NCBI GenBank assembly: GCA_017542305.1
Contig: JAFXXK010000016.1
Coordinates: forward strand, 1-64,000
Length of the DNA: 64,000 nt
Source: a bacterium
GTDB lineage: Bacteria > Cyanobacteriota > Vampirovibrionia > Gastranaerophilales > Gastranaerophilaceae
Direction: 5' to 3'
Below, piece by piece: positions 34,420 through 42,768 of this stretch. Under the pieces are notes generated by a model. It was given only the letters and a program-made list of their open reading frames with translations, searched no databases and had not been told where the DNA came from. Position 1 is the stretch's first letter. Each line of letters opens with the position of its first letter. The translations under genes and the position numbers were made by a program.

Positions 34420-35655
34420 TTATTCTTCAATTTCTTCATCTGCTTCTTCAACAGGTTCTTCTTGCTGAATATCTTCTTCATCATATTCCTGCTGATTCAT
34501 TTCTTCTTCAATTTCTTCCTGAAGTTCATCCTCCTGTTCGAAATCGTCTTCAACAACTTCTTCAGGTTCAATGTAATTCTGTGAAGCTTCAGCTTTTTCC
34601 ATTTGAGTTACACTCTTGATATCTATCTTCCATCCGGTTAATTTATGAGCTAATCTTACGTTTTGACCTTCACGACCGATGGCAAGAGATAATTGATCAT
34701 CCGGAACAACAACCATAGCTTCGTGGTCGTCTTCGTCATCAGCCAAAATATCAACAGAAACAACTCTTGCCGGAGATAAAGAGTTAACAATGTATTCAAC
34801 CGGATCTTCAGAATATCTTACGATATCGATTTTTTCATTTTTCAATTCTGAAACGATTGTCTGAATACGGCTTCCTCTCGGTCCTATACAAGCACCTACG
34901 GAATCAACTTCCGGGTCATTTGACCATACCGCAATTTTTGTTCTGAAACCTGCTTCACGGGAAATAGATTTAATTTCAACGATACCGTCTTCAATTTCCG
35001 GAACTTCAAGTTCAAATAATTCTCTTACAATTTCAGCATGAGCGTGAGAAACAATAACCTGCGGTAATCTTGTTGTTTCTTTTACATTAAGAACAAATAC
35101 TCTGATTCTGTTTCCCGGTTTGTAATATTCTCCGGGGATTTGTTCTTTCTGAGGCATAATAGCATCAGTTTTACCGATATTAACTATTACATTTCTGTTT
35201 TCAACCCTCTGAATAATACCCGTAGTCAAAGTACCTTTTTTATCGAGAAATTCGTTCAATACAAGATTTCTTTCAGCTTCTCTTATTCTCTGAGTCAATA
35301 CCTGTTTTGCTGCCTGAGCTGCAATACGTCCGAATTGTTCGGGGGTAACTTCCAATTTAACTTCGTCACCTTCTTCAACATCTTCGTCAATTTCTTTTGC
35401 TTCAGCTAATGAAATCTGAGTTTCGTCATCTTCTACGTTTTCAACAACGACTTTCGTACTGAAAACACCGATTTCACCTGATTGCTCATCAAGAATTGCC
35501 TCTATATTTGTAGCTTCTTTGTTTCTCATGTGTTTTTTATAAGCTGCTACCATAGCATCACATAAAGAACTTACCAGAACGTCTTTGGATATTCCGCGTT
35601 CTCTTTCAAGTTCTTCTAAGGCTTCGTTTAAATTTCCGCCACCAATTTTAATCAT
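34420..35655 (-). CDS. nusA: transcription termination/antitermination factor NusA
   Basis: RNA-polymerase-associated elongation factor. 411 residues: N-terminal domain (about 1-125), S1 domain (KKGTLTTGIIQRVENRNVIV, about 138-205), and tandem KH domains (FRTKIAVWSNDPEVDSVGAC, GPRGSRIQTIVSEL, and REGQNVRLAHKLTGWKIDI). The C-terminus is a very acidic tail of about 50 residues in place of the AR repeats of E. coli. AAAGGAG lies before the ATG. Encoded directly after rimP. Confidence 0.93.
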   Translation of the reverse strand: MIKIGGGNLNEALEELERERGISKDVLVSSLCDAMVAAYKKHMRNKEATNIEAILDEQSGEIGVFSTKVVVENVEDDETQISLAEAKEIDEDVEEGDEVKLEVTPEQFGRIAAQAAKQVLTQRIREAERNLVLNEFLDKKGTLTTGIIQRVENRNVIVNIGKTDAIMPQKEQIPGEYYKPGNRIRVFVLNVKETTRLPQVIVSHAHAEIVRELFELEVPEIEDGIVEIKSISREAGFRTKIAVWSNDPEVDSVGACIGPRGSRIQTIVSELKNEKIDIVRYSEDPVEYIVNSLSPARVVSVDILADDEDDHEAMVVVPDDQLSLAIGREGQNVRLAHKLTGWKIDIKSVTQMEKAEASQNYIEPEEVVEDDFEQEDELQEEIEEEMNQQEYDEEDIQQEEPVEEADEEIEE

Positions 35656-35672
35656 GTCTTTTCTCCTTTATT

Positions 35673-36155
35673 TTAATCTATATATAATTTCGCTGATTGA
35701 ATGTTGCTTCTGGGGATAACGAGCTCCTGCCCGTCGTCGAAACGTAGAAATGTTAATCCGTCGGTATCGTTATAGTCGATAATCTCACCTTTGAATATTT
35801 TTTCTGTTTCATTCTCGAGTGGCTCTTTGAGCTTTATTGAAACCCTGCGCCCTTTGAAAATCACAAACTCTTTATCAGATTTGAATTTTCTTTCTAAACC
35901 TGGTGAAGATACCTCAAGATAATATTTTACAGGGATAAGTTCATCCAGAAAATCGCTCAGACTTCTTGTCACTTTTTCGCAATCATCAAGCGTAACATCT
36001 TTTTCTGATGAATAAAGGTAAATTCTCAAAAACCATCTGTGATTTTCTTTCACAAATTCTATTTCGATAGGAATATACCCGTAACGCATGGCAGTATTTT
36101 CGATTAGAGGAGTGATTTTTTCAAGGATTTCATACCTGTTAATATCTTGTTTCAT
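35673..36155 (-). CDS. rimP: ribosome maturation factor RimP
   Basis: Needed for 30S subunit maturation. 160 residues with the two-domain RimP layout: an N-terminal alpha/beta domain with RIYLYSSEKDVTLDDCEKVT and the motif YLEVSSPGLERKF (about 92-104), and a C-terminal SH3-like barrel (FKGRRVSIKL, then GEIIDYND and IPRSNIQSAKL). The order rimP-nusA is widely conserved; the usual infB does not follow here, as a small gene and terminator intervene. Confidence 0.9.
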   Translation of the reverse strand: MKQDINRYEILEKITPLIENTAMRYGYIPIEIEFVKENHRWFLRIYLYSSEKDVTLDDCEKVTRSLSDFLDELIPVKYYLEVSSPGLERKFKSDKEFVIFKGRRVSIKLKEPLENETEKIFKGEIIDYNDTDGLTFLRFDDGQELVIPRSNIQSAKLYID

Positions 36156-36191
36156 CCTGACACCATACCTTTCCGTACGCTTAATTAACCG

Positions 36192-36222
36192 AAAAAAGAA
36201 CGGGGATTCCCGTTCTTTTTTT
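36192..36222. terminator. terminator between the coiled-coil gene and rimP
   Basis: GAACGGG pairs with CCCGTTC (loop GATT) and is flanked by six A and seven T, so it can work on both strands. On the minus strand it ends the 36293-37951 gene. Confidence 0.85.
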
Positions 36223-36292
36223 GTGACAATACTGTCTGTAGTCTTATTTTATCGTAATTACATTTCATTGTAAAGTTATTCGTAAAGAAAAG

Positions 36293-37951
36293 TTACGAAG
36301 CTTGTTCACCTTTTTTAGCCTGCTCCTGTTTTATTTCATCTTTCTTCAGTGTTTTATATCTGTCCTGTTGTTCACTAATTGCAGATTTAAGTGTGGTTTG
36401 TTGAGCTTTTAATCCGTCAACAGTTTCGGTTGCAGCAGCAATAGCAGCTTCATTATCCGCTACTGCCCTTTCAGCATCTTTTGCTTCCTGTTCTTCTTTG
36501 GCGGCAGTTGTTTTTGCCTCATCTGCCAGTTTAGTTTCCTCATCGGCAGCTTTTTGAGCTTTTTCCATCTGTTCTTTTGCCTCATCTCTTTCTGTTTCCA
36601 GTTTGGATTTTTCTTCGCTTAATTTTGTATTTTGTTCTTTTAGCTGATTTGTTTGTTTATTCAAATCATCATTTTGTTTTTCAAGGTCTGCAATTTCTTT
36701 TTCAAGTTTTTGGTTAGCCTGTTCAAGTTGAGCTTTTTGCTGTTTCAAACTTGCAATTGTCGCAGAATTTGCTCCGTTAGTGTTGGATGCTTCTGCTGAA
36801 GCAATTTGACTGTCTAAATTCGAAATTTTAGATCTATTACTACTTATAGTTTGCTTATTACTATTTATAGTTGTCGTATTCTCTTGTACCTTATTATCAT
36901 TTTGGGTTATTTGATCATTATTCTTTTTAATATCTGCATCTTTTTTGTCAATCTGCGCTTGTTTGCCTTCCATAGTACCTTTTGCCTTTGCAGCGTCTTC
37001 TTTGAATTTCGAAGCTTTAGACTGATGTGTTTTTACATCTTTTTGGGCTTCTTTAGCCTCTTTGGCTTCTTTCTTGGCAACAGTTTTTAAGCTTGATTGT
37101 TTTGCTTTTGCTTCAGCCTTATTAGCTTTTGCAGTATCAATACTGCCATCCATACTCTGGAGTTCCTGCTGAGCACCATTAATTGCACCGTCTAATTCCT
37201 GAGAAGTATCCGCATCTTGCATTTGCTGAACCGAAGCACTGGTCTGCGCACTTGCAGCCTGAACCTGAGCCTGCCCTTGTTGCTGAGCTGCTGCGGCACC
37301 TCCTGTACTGTTGTTACCCGAACCTCCTCCGGTTTTACTTCCTTTGGAGAATAATCCTGCTACTGTTTTACCCAGGTCAACAGCACCTGCAATCGCACCT
37401 ACGGCACCCGCAATACCGGTCGTTACATCACTTATTTTTTGTAATGTACTCTTTTCCACCTGCGGATGGAGTTGACTATATGCATATCTGTCATAATCCT
37501 CCATCTTTTGCCAAGCACGATTACCGCTTCGTTGTGTTCCTCCGTTTATACCGTAACCTCGGGAAGCTCCGTAATCTTGATTACCGGTATAAATATCTTT
37601 TTTCATATCCCTGTAATCAGCCTGATTATTCGCATAACCGGAGCTTACATAATTTTTATTAACATTTCTGCTGTATATAGAACCGTTAGAAGACATGGCA
37701 CTGCTGCTTGCAGTTCCTCCGGATGCTCCTTTCGGGGACACAGTTTGCCCTGAATTTTGACTCTTTAAAATTGAACCTGAAGCGACAGTACGACCAAAAA
37801 TATTAGACGTAGAGTTGCTTGCCGTCTGTTTATTTACGGCAGCAGCCCCTCCTTCACCTGCTTTCTTCGCGGTCAAGTCGGATTTATTATTAGCGCTTGA
37901 AGCTTTAGCATTCAGAACGCCGGGTTTAAATCTCATTCCGTCGATACTCAT
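36293..37951 (-). CDS. long coiled-coil protein with glycine-zipper segment
   Basis: 552 residues with no signal peptide. Residues 1-160 are Ser/Asn/Gly-rich and disordered-looking. About 175-200 form a Gly/Ala zipper (VTTGIAGAVGAIAGAVDLGK) able to insert in or press on a membrane. About 235-540 are almost pure coiled coil in Lys, Glu, Gln, Asn and Ala with heptad patterns (LEQANQKLEKEIADLEKQND). A cytoskeletal or scaffold role is inferred from architecture only. AGAGAG precedes the ATG. Confidence 0.55.
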   Translation of the reverse strand: MSIDGMRFKPGVLNAKASSANNKSDLTAKKAGEGGAAAVNKQTASNSTSNIFGRTVASGSILKSQNSGQTVSPKGASGGTASSSAMSSNGSIYSRNVNKNYVSSGYANNQADYRDMKKDIYTGNQDYGASRGYGINGGTQRSGNRAWQKMEDYDRYAYSQLHPQVEKSTLQKISDVTTGIAGAVGAIAGAVDLGKTVAGLFSKGSKTGGGSGNNSTGGAAAAQQQGQAQVQAASAQTSASVQQMQDADTSQELDGAINGAQQELQSMDGSIDTAKANKAEAKAKQSSLKTVAKKEAKEAKEAQKDVKTHQSKASKFKEDAAKAKGTMEGKQAQIDKKDADIKKNNDQITQNDNKVQENTTTINSNKQTISSNRSKISNLDSQIASAEASNTNGANSATIASLKQQKAQLEQANQKLEKEIADLEKQNDDLNKQTNQLKEQNTKLSEEKSKLETERDEAKEQMEKAQKAADEETKLADEAKTTAAKEEQEAKDAERAVADNEAAIAAATETVDGLKAQQTTLKSAISEQQDRYKTLKKDEIKQEQAKKGEQAS

Positions 37952-38065
37952 GTTTGTACTCTCTCTTTATTAAGTTTTCATGTATATAAAAAAATTCCGA
38001 AAGCATGAATTTCAGAGAGTTTGCATGTTGTTACAAAACTTTACATTAGTTATGGGTATAAAAAA

Positions 38066-38863
38066 TTATTGCCAAACGTATTGAGAACCTGCGCTTGTAT
38101 CTTCTACTTTTACATAATTTGATAAAATTGTTTTTGCATTATCATCAGCGCAATTGCAGGGATAAATATGTTCTATATTTTTCTTCTGTAAGTACTTACC
38201 AAGTTCGTTTACTTCATCATCGGAACTGTTGATTAAATATACACCGCCGAAAACTGTTTCTATTTTTTCAACACCTGTGATATACGTTGCATAATCTATT
38301 ATATTCCTTAGTCCGCAATGTGAGCATCCGGAAAATATAATTAATCCTTTTTCTGATTTATATGCTAATGCTGTTTCATCAGGACTGTAATCCTTGGATA
38401 TATCATCAAATCTGACAGGAATCCCTCCCAAATATATCAGTTTTTTAGATAAAAATTTTGCCTCAGACGTTAATATAATATTGAAAAACTCATCCAGCTC
38501 ATCTTCAGATAATTTGTGATTATCTCCGGTGTACATATCACCATCTTCCGGTTTGAACACATAAGGATGAGCTATGAGCATTTTAGGATTAAATTTTACA
38601 CCTGAAGCTCGAAAATTCTCATACAAGGCCTGAAGTCTTGCTAATCCTCCAATACGACCAGAATGCCCATGAGATAATATTACATCGGTAATTTTAGACA
38701 TGTCTATATCCATATTATAAGTATTTTTTATAAACATATCAGTAGAACCGCAATCAAAAAGCAGCTTCCTGCTATCATCTTCTATCAAAAATGATAATCC
38801 ATGTTCAGAAATCGGATTGCTTTCCGGACGAGAATTATTATCAAACAAGACCGTTAGTTTCAT
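38066..38863 (-). CDS. metallo-beta-lactamase-fold protein with degenerate metal site
   Basis: 265 residues, similar to the MBL-fold group annotated as dihydropterin-ribofuranosyl-aminobenzene phosphate synthase. The first motif, normally SHGHxDHxGGL, here reads SHGHSGRIGGL: the Asp and third His are replaced by Gly and Arg. The distal motif FSGCSHCGLRNIIDYA is conserved. Metal binding may be altered or lost, so a changed reaction or a binding role is likely. TTGACA-17 bp-TAGAAT (38898-38870) ends 6 nt before the ATG; a leaderless mRNA is predicted. Confidence 0.7.
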   Translation of the reverse strand: MKLTVLFDNNSRPESNPISEHGLSFLIEDDSRKLLFDCGSTDMFIKNTYNMDIDMSKITDVILSHGHSGRIGGLARLQALYENFRASGVKFNPKMLIAHPYVFKPEDGDMYTGDNHKLSEDELDEFFNIILTSEAKFLSKKLIYLGGIPVRFDDISKDYSPDETALAYKSEKGLIIFSGCSHCGLRNIIDYATYITGVEKIETVFGGVYLINSSDDEVNELGKYLQKKNIEHIYPCNCADDNAKTILSNYVKVEDTSAGSQYVWQ

Positions 38864-38869
38864 ATTGCG

Positions 38870-38898
38870 ATTCTATATTATTATCTGAACTTTGTCAA
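38870..38898 (-). promoter_or_regulatory. promoter of the MBL-fold gene, leaderless arrangement
   Basis: TTGACA (38898-38893), 17 bp, TAGAAT (38875-38870), then 6 nt to the ATG at 38863. Confidence 0.7.
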
Positions 38899-38970
38899 TA
38901 TATAAAACTCTTGCCTAAGTACCATTTTTAGAATACTATATATACAGATAAATAAATTTGGGGAGAAGCT

Positions 38971-40341
38971 ATGGTTATTGAAAGACAAAAAGTAACGGAA
39001 CAGGATAAAGAATTAAGACGTTACAATTTTAATCCGGTAGAAAGCAACTTAACTCCGGAACAAGTGAAACTGGAAGCATCAAGGTGTCTGAATTGCAAAA
39101 ATCCAAGATGTGTTCAGGGTTGTCCCGTTAACATTCAAATCCCGAAATTTATACAGGCTTTAAAGGAAAACAATTTAAATAAAGCAGGCTCAATCATAAG
39201 AGAAACGAGCATGCTACCTTCCGTATGCGGCAGAGTTTGCCCTCAGGAAAGACAATGCGAAGGTAACTGCGTATTGGGAATAAAAGGAGAAGCAGTTGCT
39301 ATCGGAGCTCTGGAAAGATATGTAGGAGATAATACTTCTGCGGAAGATGTTGAAATTAAATCTACAGGGAAAAAAGTTGCAGTTGTCGGTTCGGGTTGTG
39401 CAGGAATAACAGCTGCCGCAGATTTAAGAAAAGCAGGTCATGAAGTTGTTGTATTTGAAGCTTTGCATGAATACGGCGGAGTTTTAAGATACGGAATACC
39501 GCCTTTCAGACTTCCGAGAACAGTTCTTGACAGAGAAATTTCCAACCTCAAAAATATGGGGGTTCAGTTTAAAAAGAACGTTATCGTCGGTAAATCCGTC
39601 ACGTTAAAACAATTAAAAGAAGACGGCTTTGATGCAATATTTATCTGTTCGGGAGCAGGTTTACCCAAAATGCTGAACATTAAAGGAGAAAACCTTAACG
39701 GAGTATATTCCGCAAATGAATTTTTAACTCGTGTAAATCTGATGCATGCAGGACAGGAAAACAGCATAACACCGCTCAGAGTCGGTAAAAAGGCAGCCAT
39801 TTTCGGCGGCGGAAACGTAGCGATGGATGCTGCAAGAACCGCCGTAAGAGTCGGTTTTGAAGAAGTATATATAATATACAGAAGAACAGAAAAAGAACTT
39901 CCTGCCCGATTGGAAGAAATCAGACACGCAAAAGAAGAAGGTATTATATTCAAATTTTTATATGCTCCAAAAGAAATTCACGGAGAAGACGGATATGTAA
40001 AATCTGTTGAACTTGAAGTAATGGAGCTTGGAGAACCCGATGAAAGCGGAAGAAGAAGACCTGTCTCGACCGGTAAAACCGAGTTTGTTGAGCTTGATAC
40101 AGTTATTGTTGCTTTAGGCACCGGACCTAACCCGATAATTCAGCGTTCAGCAGAAGCTGAAGGTTTAGATATAATAACTGACAAACGAGGATATATAACT
40201 GTTAGCGAAGACAACCGTTCAACTTCGGTTGAAACGATTTATGCAGGCGGAGATGTTGCTCCCGTCGGTGAATCTAATGCCATAAATGCAATGGGAGCAG
40301 GTAAAAAGGCTGCCAAAGCCATAAATGAGTTATTAAAATAA
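38971..40341 (+). CDS. gltA: glutamate synthase small-subunit-type NADPH oxidoreductase
   Basis: 456 residues. N-terminal Fe-S cysteines (CLNCKNPRCVQGCP near 42-55, CGRVCPQERQCEGNC near 90-105) precede an FAD Rossmann fold (VAVVGSGCAGITAAADL near 138) and an NADPH fold (AAIFGGGNVAMDAARTA near 273). The C-terminal motif ETIYAGGDVAPVG is present. It transfers electrons from NADPH in glutamate synthase or related complexes (GltD, NfnB/SudA). No large subunit is adjacent, so a stand-alone enzyme or partner encoded elsewhere is possible. GGGGAG lies before the ATG. Confidence 0.85.
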   Translation: MVIERQKVTEQDKELRRYNFNPVESNLTPEQVKLEASRCLNCKNPRCVQGCPVNIQIPKFIQALKENNLNKAGSIIRETSMLPSVCGRVCPQERQCEGNCVLGIKGEAVAIGALERYVGDNTSAEDVEIKSTGKKVAVVGSGCAGITAAADLRKAGHEVVVFEALHEYGGVLRYGIPPFRLPRTVLDREISNLKNMGVQFKKNVIVGKSVTLKQLKEDGFDAIFICSGAGLPKMLNIKGENLNGVYSANEFLTRVNLMHAGQENSITPLRVGKKAAIFGGGNVAMDAARTAVRVGFEEVYIIYRRTEKELPARLEEIRHAKEEGIIFKFLYAPKEIHGEDGYVKSVELEVMELGEPDESGRRRPVSTGKTEFVELDTVIVALGTGPNPIIQRSAEAEGLDIITDKRGYITVSEDNRSTSVETIYAGGDVAPVGESNAINAMGAGKKAAKAINELLK

Positions 40342-40345
40342 TTAT

Positions 40346-41239
40346 ATGAAAAAGTTATTTATTATATTGTTATTTTTGTCAGGTCTTTTTATACCGGCGT
40401 ACACATTTGAACTTGATACGTCGATAGACGATGAAATTCGCAAAAATTACGACTCATCAAAGCTTGAACAGGACGCTTTGCCTGATTTACCCAAAATCCT
40501 TAAAAATGATACAAATAACGTACCAAAGACAAATTCAAACACAAATACAACATACAAATCAAATAACGTACCTAAAACGAATATTGATACCGATTTTTCA
40601 ACAGGCAGAGAAAGAATGTCCGGAAAACTCTCGGGGATAAACGGGAATAATTCTTATACCGCAATAAAAATTCCTAAAGGTACAAAATTTAAAGTAAAAT
40701 CACAAACAAAATTATCCGATTGGAATACCTCGGGAGCAAGAGCAACATTCGTATCGACAGAACCTGTTACCAAAAGATATATTTCTGTTCCTGTAGGGAC
40801 AACGTTCAGGGGTGTTATAGAGGATTCACACCAGCCGAATTTTGCTGGAAATGGAGGTTTGTTGAAGCTTAAAGCGGATTCCGTTGTCCTGAGTGGCAAT
40901 TCGCACAGCATTGATGCAAAAGTTATAAGAGCTGATAATAAAAAAATATTTTTAAACAATATAAAAGGAAAACGCGGCTATGCTAAAGGGGTTGCAAATC
41001 AGGTCAGCAAAGGACAGCGCTTTTATACTAAATCGAGAAATGTATCCTCTAAAATGTCCTCAAATCCTGTCGGAACAATCTTATCTCCGATACCTACCAT
41101 TGTCGGAGCTGTCGGTTATACGGCAAATTTAATAGTATCTCCTGTCACAGCTTTATGGTCAAAAGGTTCGCATATAACTTTACCCGCAGGAACACCTTAT
41201 ACTCTTAAATTCAGACAAGATTTATATATCTACAAGTAG
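40346..41239 (+). CDS. secreted beta-rich protein, distantly VirB10/TrbI-like
   Basis: 297 residues with a signal peptide (about 1-20, ending AYTF). A low-complexity Asn/Thr linker with a repeated NNVPKTN (about 52-75) is followed by a beta-rich domain (about 95-297): IKIPKGTKFKVKSQTKLSDW, VPVGTTFRGVIEDSHQPNF, LKLKADSVVLSGNSH, and a final ITLPAGTPYTLKFRQDLYIY. These short phrases recall the C-terminal barrel of VirB10/TrbI proteins, but no conjugation genes are near. An envelope protein is likely; function unknown. It begins 4 bp after the upstream stop. Confidence 0.55.
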   Translation: MKKLFIILLFLSGLFIPAYTFELDTSIDDEIRKNYDSSKLEQDALPDLPKILKNDTNNVPKTNSNTNTTYKSNNVPKTNIDTDFSTGRERMSGKLSGINGNNSYTAIKIPKGTKFKVKSQTKLSDWNTSGARATFVSTEPVTKRYISVPVGTTFRGVIEDSHQPNFAGNGGLLKLKADSVVLSGNSHSIDAKVIRADNKKIFLNNIKGKRGYAKGVANQVSKGQRFYTKSRNVSSKMSSNPVGTILSPIPTIVGAVGYTANLIVSPVTALWSKGSHITLPAGTPYTLKFRQDLYIYK

Positions 41240-41324
41240 ATATCAAGATTTGTAACAAATATATAAATACTTGAATTTTCTTAAAAATCATTGTTTTATG
41301 TATATTATAAGAGAGTGAAATTTT

Positions 41325-42350
41325 ATGAGTTCTAAACCACAACCAAAACCCGGAGTCAGAACAAAACTTAATTCCGGCGGAAATAAAAAGAAATTTGATG
41401 ACAAAAGTAATAAAGGCAGCACTCCTGCCACTCCAAATCCTACTGCGCAGTCAGCAGCACAGAACTTACCTTCTATGCATTTAACAACAAGCACAAACTG
41501 GGCGGAAGAAACATCTAATTCTGTTTTGGGAATGGCAACTCCCGTAAGTTCAGAAAGAACTCTTGGGGAAAACAAAAAAGTTAAACTCCCCGAAATTACC
41601 ACTCCGATTATTCCGCTTCAGATTGACGAAGAAGAAGCTAAACAATCCAAAAAGAAGCAAGAAAAGAAAAAAGATCAGACACCAAAACCTGTTGTTACAA
41701 AAGCAGAAAAAGACGCTAAAAACAAATATAAAAAGAACAAAGAAAAACGACCCGGCCTGCTTGATGATATTAAAGCATCTATTTCGCAGGGAGTTGACAG
41801 TCTGAAAGTTGATTATGATCAGCTTGCACAAATTCAGGCTGAACTGCAGGGTTCTGCTGACGGAATGAAAACAACCATCAAAGACAGAGTCGACAGAATT
41901 AAAGATTACGCAAACAATGCCATGGCAAATATGCCAAAACCGGAAGCTCCGAAACCGCAAAAGAAAAAAGAACCTCAAATCGAGATACCGAAAGAGCTTC
42001 CAAAACCACCGAAGAAAGAAAAATCTCAACCTATATCTAAGACAGAAGTTAATGTTCAGAAACCGCAGCCGGCTCAGCCGAAACCTGTTTCAAATACAAG
42101 CATAGAAGAGGTAAGAAAAGCTTCGGAAGTTGCTGCAGAATCACAACAAGTGGAAGAAAAATCAAAAGATCAGGAACTTTCACAGGCAATTATGCGCAGA
42201 GACGGTGCTCAAAAGACATTGGCTTCTTTAAAAGCGCAGCTTAAATATGCAGGCGGAGAACAAAAAATCGCTTTGGAAGAACGTATCAAGAAGAAAGAAG
42301 CTCAGCTTGGCGAGGCATTAGAAATCATCGAAAAACTACAAAATTCATAA
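41325..42350 (+). CDS. Lys/Pro/Glu-rich low-complexity protein
   Basis: 341 residues, no signal peptide or membrane helix. Alternating disordered Lys/Pro-rich segments (KKKEPQIEIPKELPKPPKKE) and two helical pieces: about 145-200 (DDIKASISQGVDSLKVDYDQ onward) and a C-terminal coiled coil about 265-340 (LEERIKKKEAQLGEALEIIE). A cytosolic scaffold is inferred; no family recognised. Confidence 0.55.
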   Translation: MSSKPQPKPGVRTKLNSGGNKKKFDDKSNKGSTPATPNPTAQSAAQNLPSMHLTTSTNWAEETSNSVLGMATPVSSERTLGENKKVKLPEITTPIIPLQIDEEEAKQSKKKQEKKKDQTPKPVVTKAEKDAKNKYKKNKEKRPGLLDDIKASISQGVDSLKVDYDQLAQIQAELQGSADGMKTTIKDRVDRIKDYANNAMANMPKPEAPKPQKKKEPQIEIPKELPKPPKKEKSQPISKTEVNVQKPQPAQPKPVSNTSIEEVRKASEVAAESQQVEEKSKDQELSQAIMRRDGAQKTLASLKAQLKYAGGEQKIALEERIKKKEAQLGEALEIIEKLQNS

Positions 42351-42368
42351 AGTTATTTTTAAATCTTT

Positions 42369-42412
42369 AATTACAAAAACTTCACTCAAGTTTGAGTGAA
42401 GTTTTTGTAATT
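42369..42412. terminator. bidirectional terminator with 21-bp perfect arms
   Basis: AATTACAAAAACTTCACTCAA-like arm (42369-42389) and its exact complement (42392-42412) flank only two bases, GT. It lies between convergent genes. Confidence 0.85.
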
Positions 42413-42430
42413 AATACTATTTTTAAAACA

Positions 42431-42628
42431 TTAAAACTGATCCATAACTTTTTCAGCTTCAAGACGTCTCTGTTCTCTGCCCTTTTGAACAGCATTAATG
42501 GTTTTCTCTTTCTTAAAAGTTTCTTCCATATTTTCTTTGGTGAAAAGTGCCGGATTAAATGTATTGGTAAGCCATACACCAATAAATACAACTAATATTA
42601 AAATTAAAAAACGAACATATCCTGACAT
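42431..42628 (-). CDS. small single-pass membrane protein
   Basis: 65 residues. One membrane helix near the N-terminus (FLILILVVFIGVWLTNTF, about 7-24) and a charged, helical cytosolic tail (KKEKTINAVQKGREQRRLEA). AGGAG lies 8 nt before the ATG. Small anchored proteins of this design often modulate larger membrane partners; none is indicated here. It is divergent from hppA. Confidence 0.65.
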   Translation of the reverse strand: MSGYVRFLILILVVFIGVWLTNTFNPALFTKENMEETFKKEKTINAVQKGREQRRLEAEKVMDQF

Positions 42629-42737
42629 CTAGCCATCTCCTTTTTTTCCATTATAACATCATTTTTTAGTTTTGGCAATTATTTTTATATTGTAACATTC
42701 TTGTATAAAGCTAAAAAATATAATATAATCACACTGT

Positions 42738-42752
42738 GTAAAGTCACTTTAC
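42738..42752 (+). promoter_or_regulatory. 15-bp palindrome in the hppA leader
   Basis: GTAAAGT-c-ACTTTAC lies between TATAAT-like boxes (42719-42729) and the AAGGGAGAG ribosome site. It could be an operator or a small leader hairpin. Confidence 0.4.
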
Positions 42753-42768
42753 TACGAAGGGAGAGATT

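Noticed and set aside
39564-39953. 129-codon frame antisense to the oxidoreductase gene
   Set aside because: Lies wholly inside a well-recognised gene and has no own signals.
41550-42029. 159-codon Phe-rich frame on the minus strand
   Set aside because: Antisense image of Lys-rich codons; composition is unlike a real protein.
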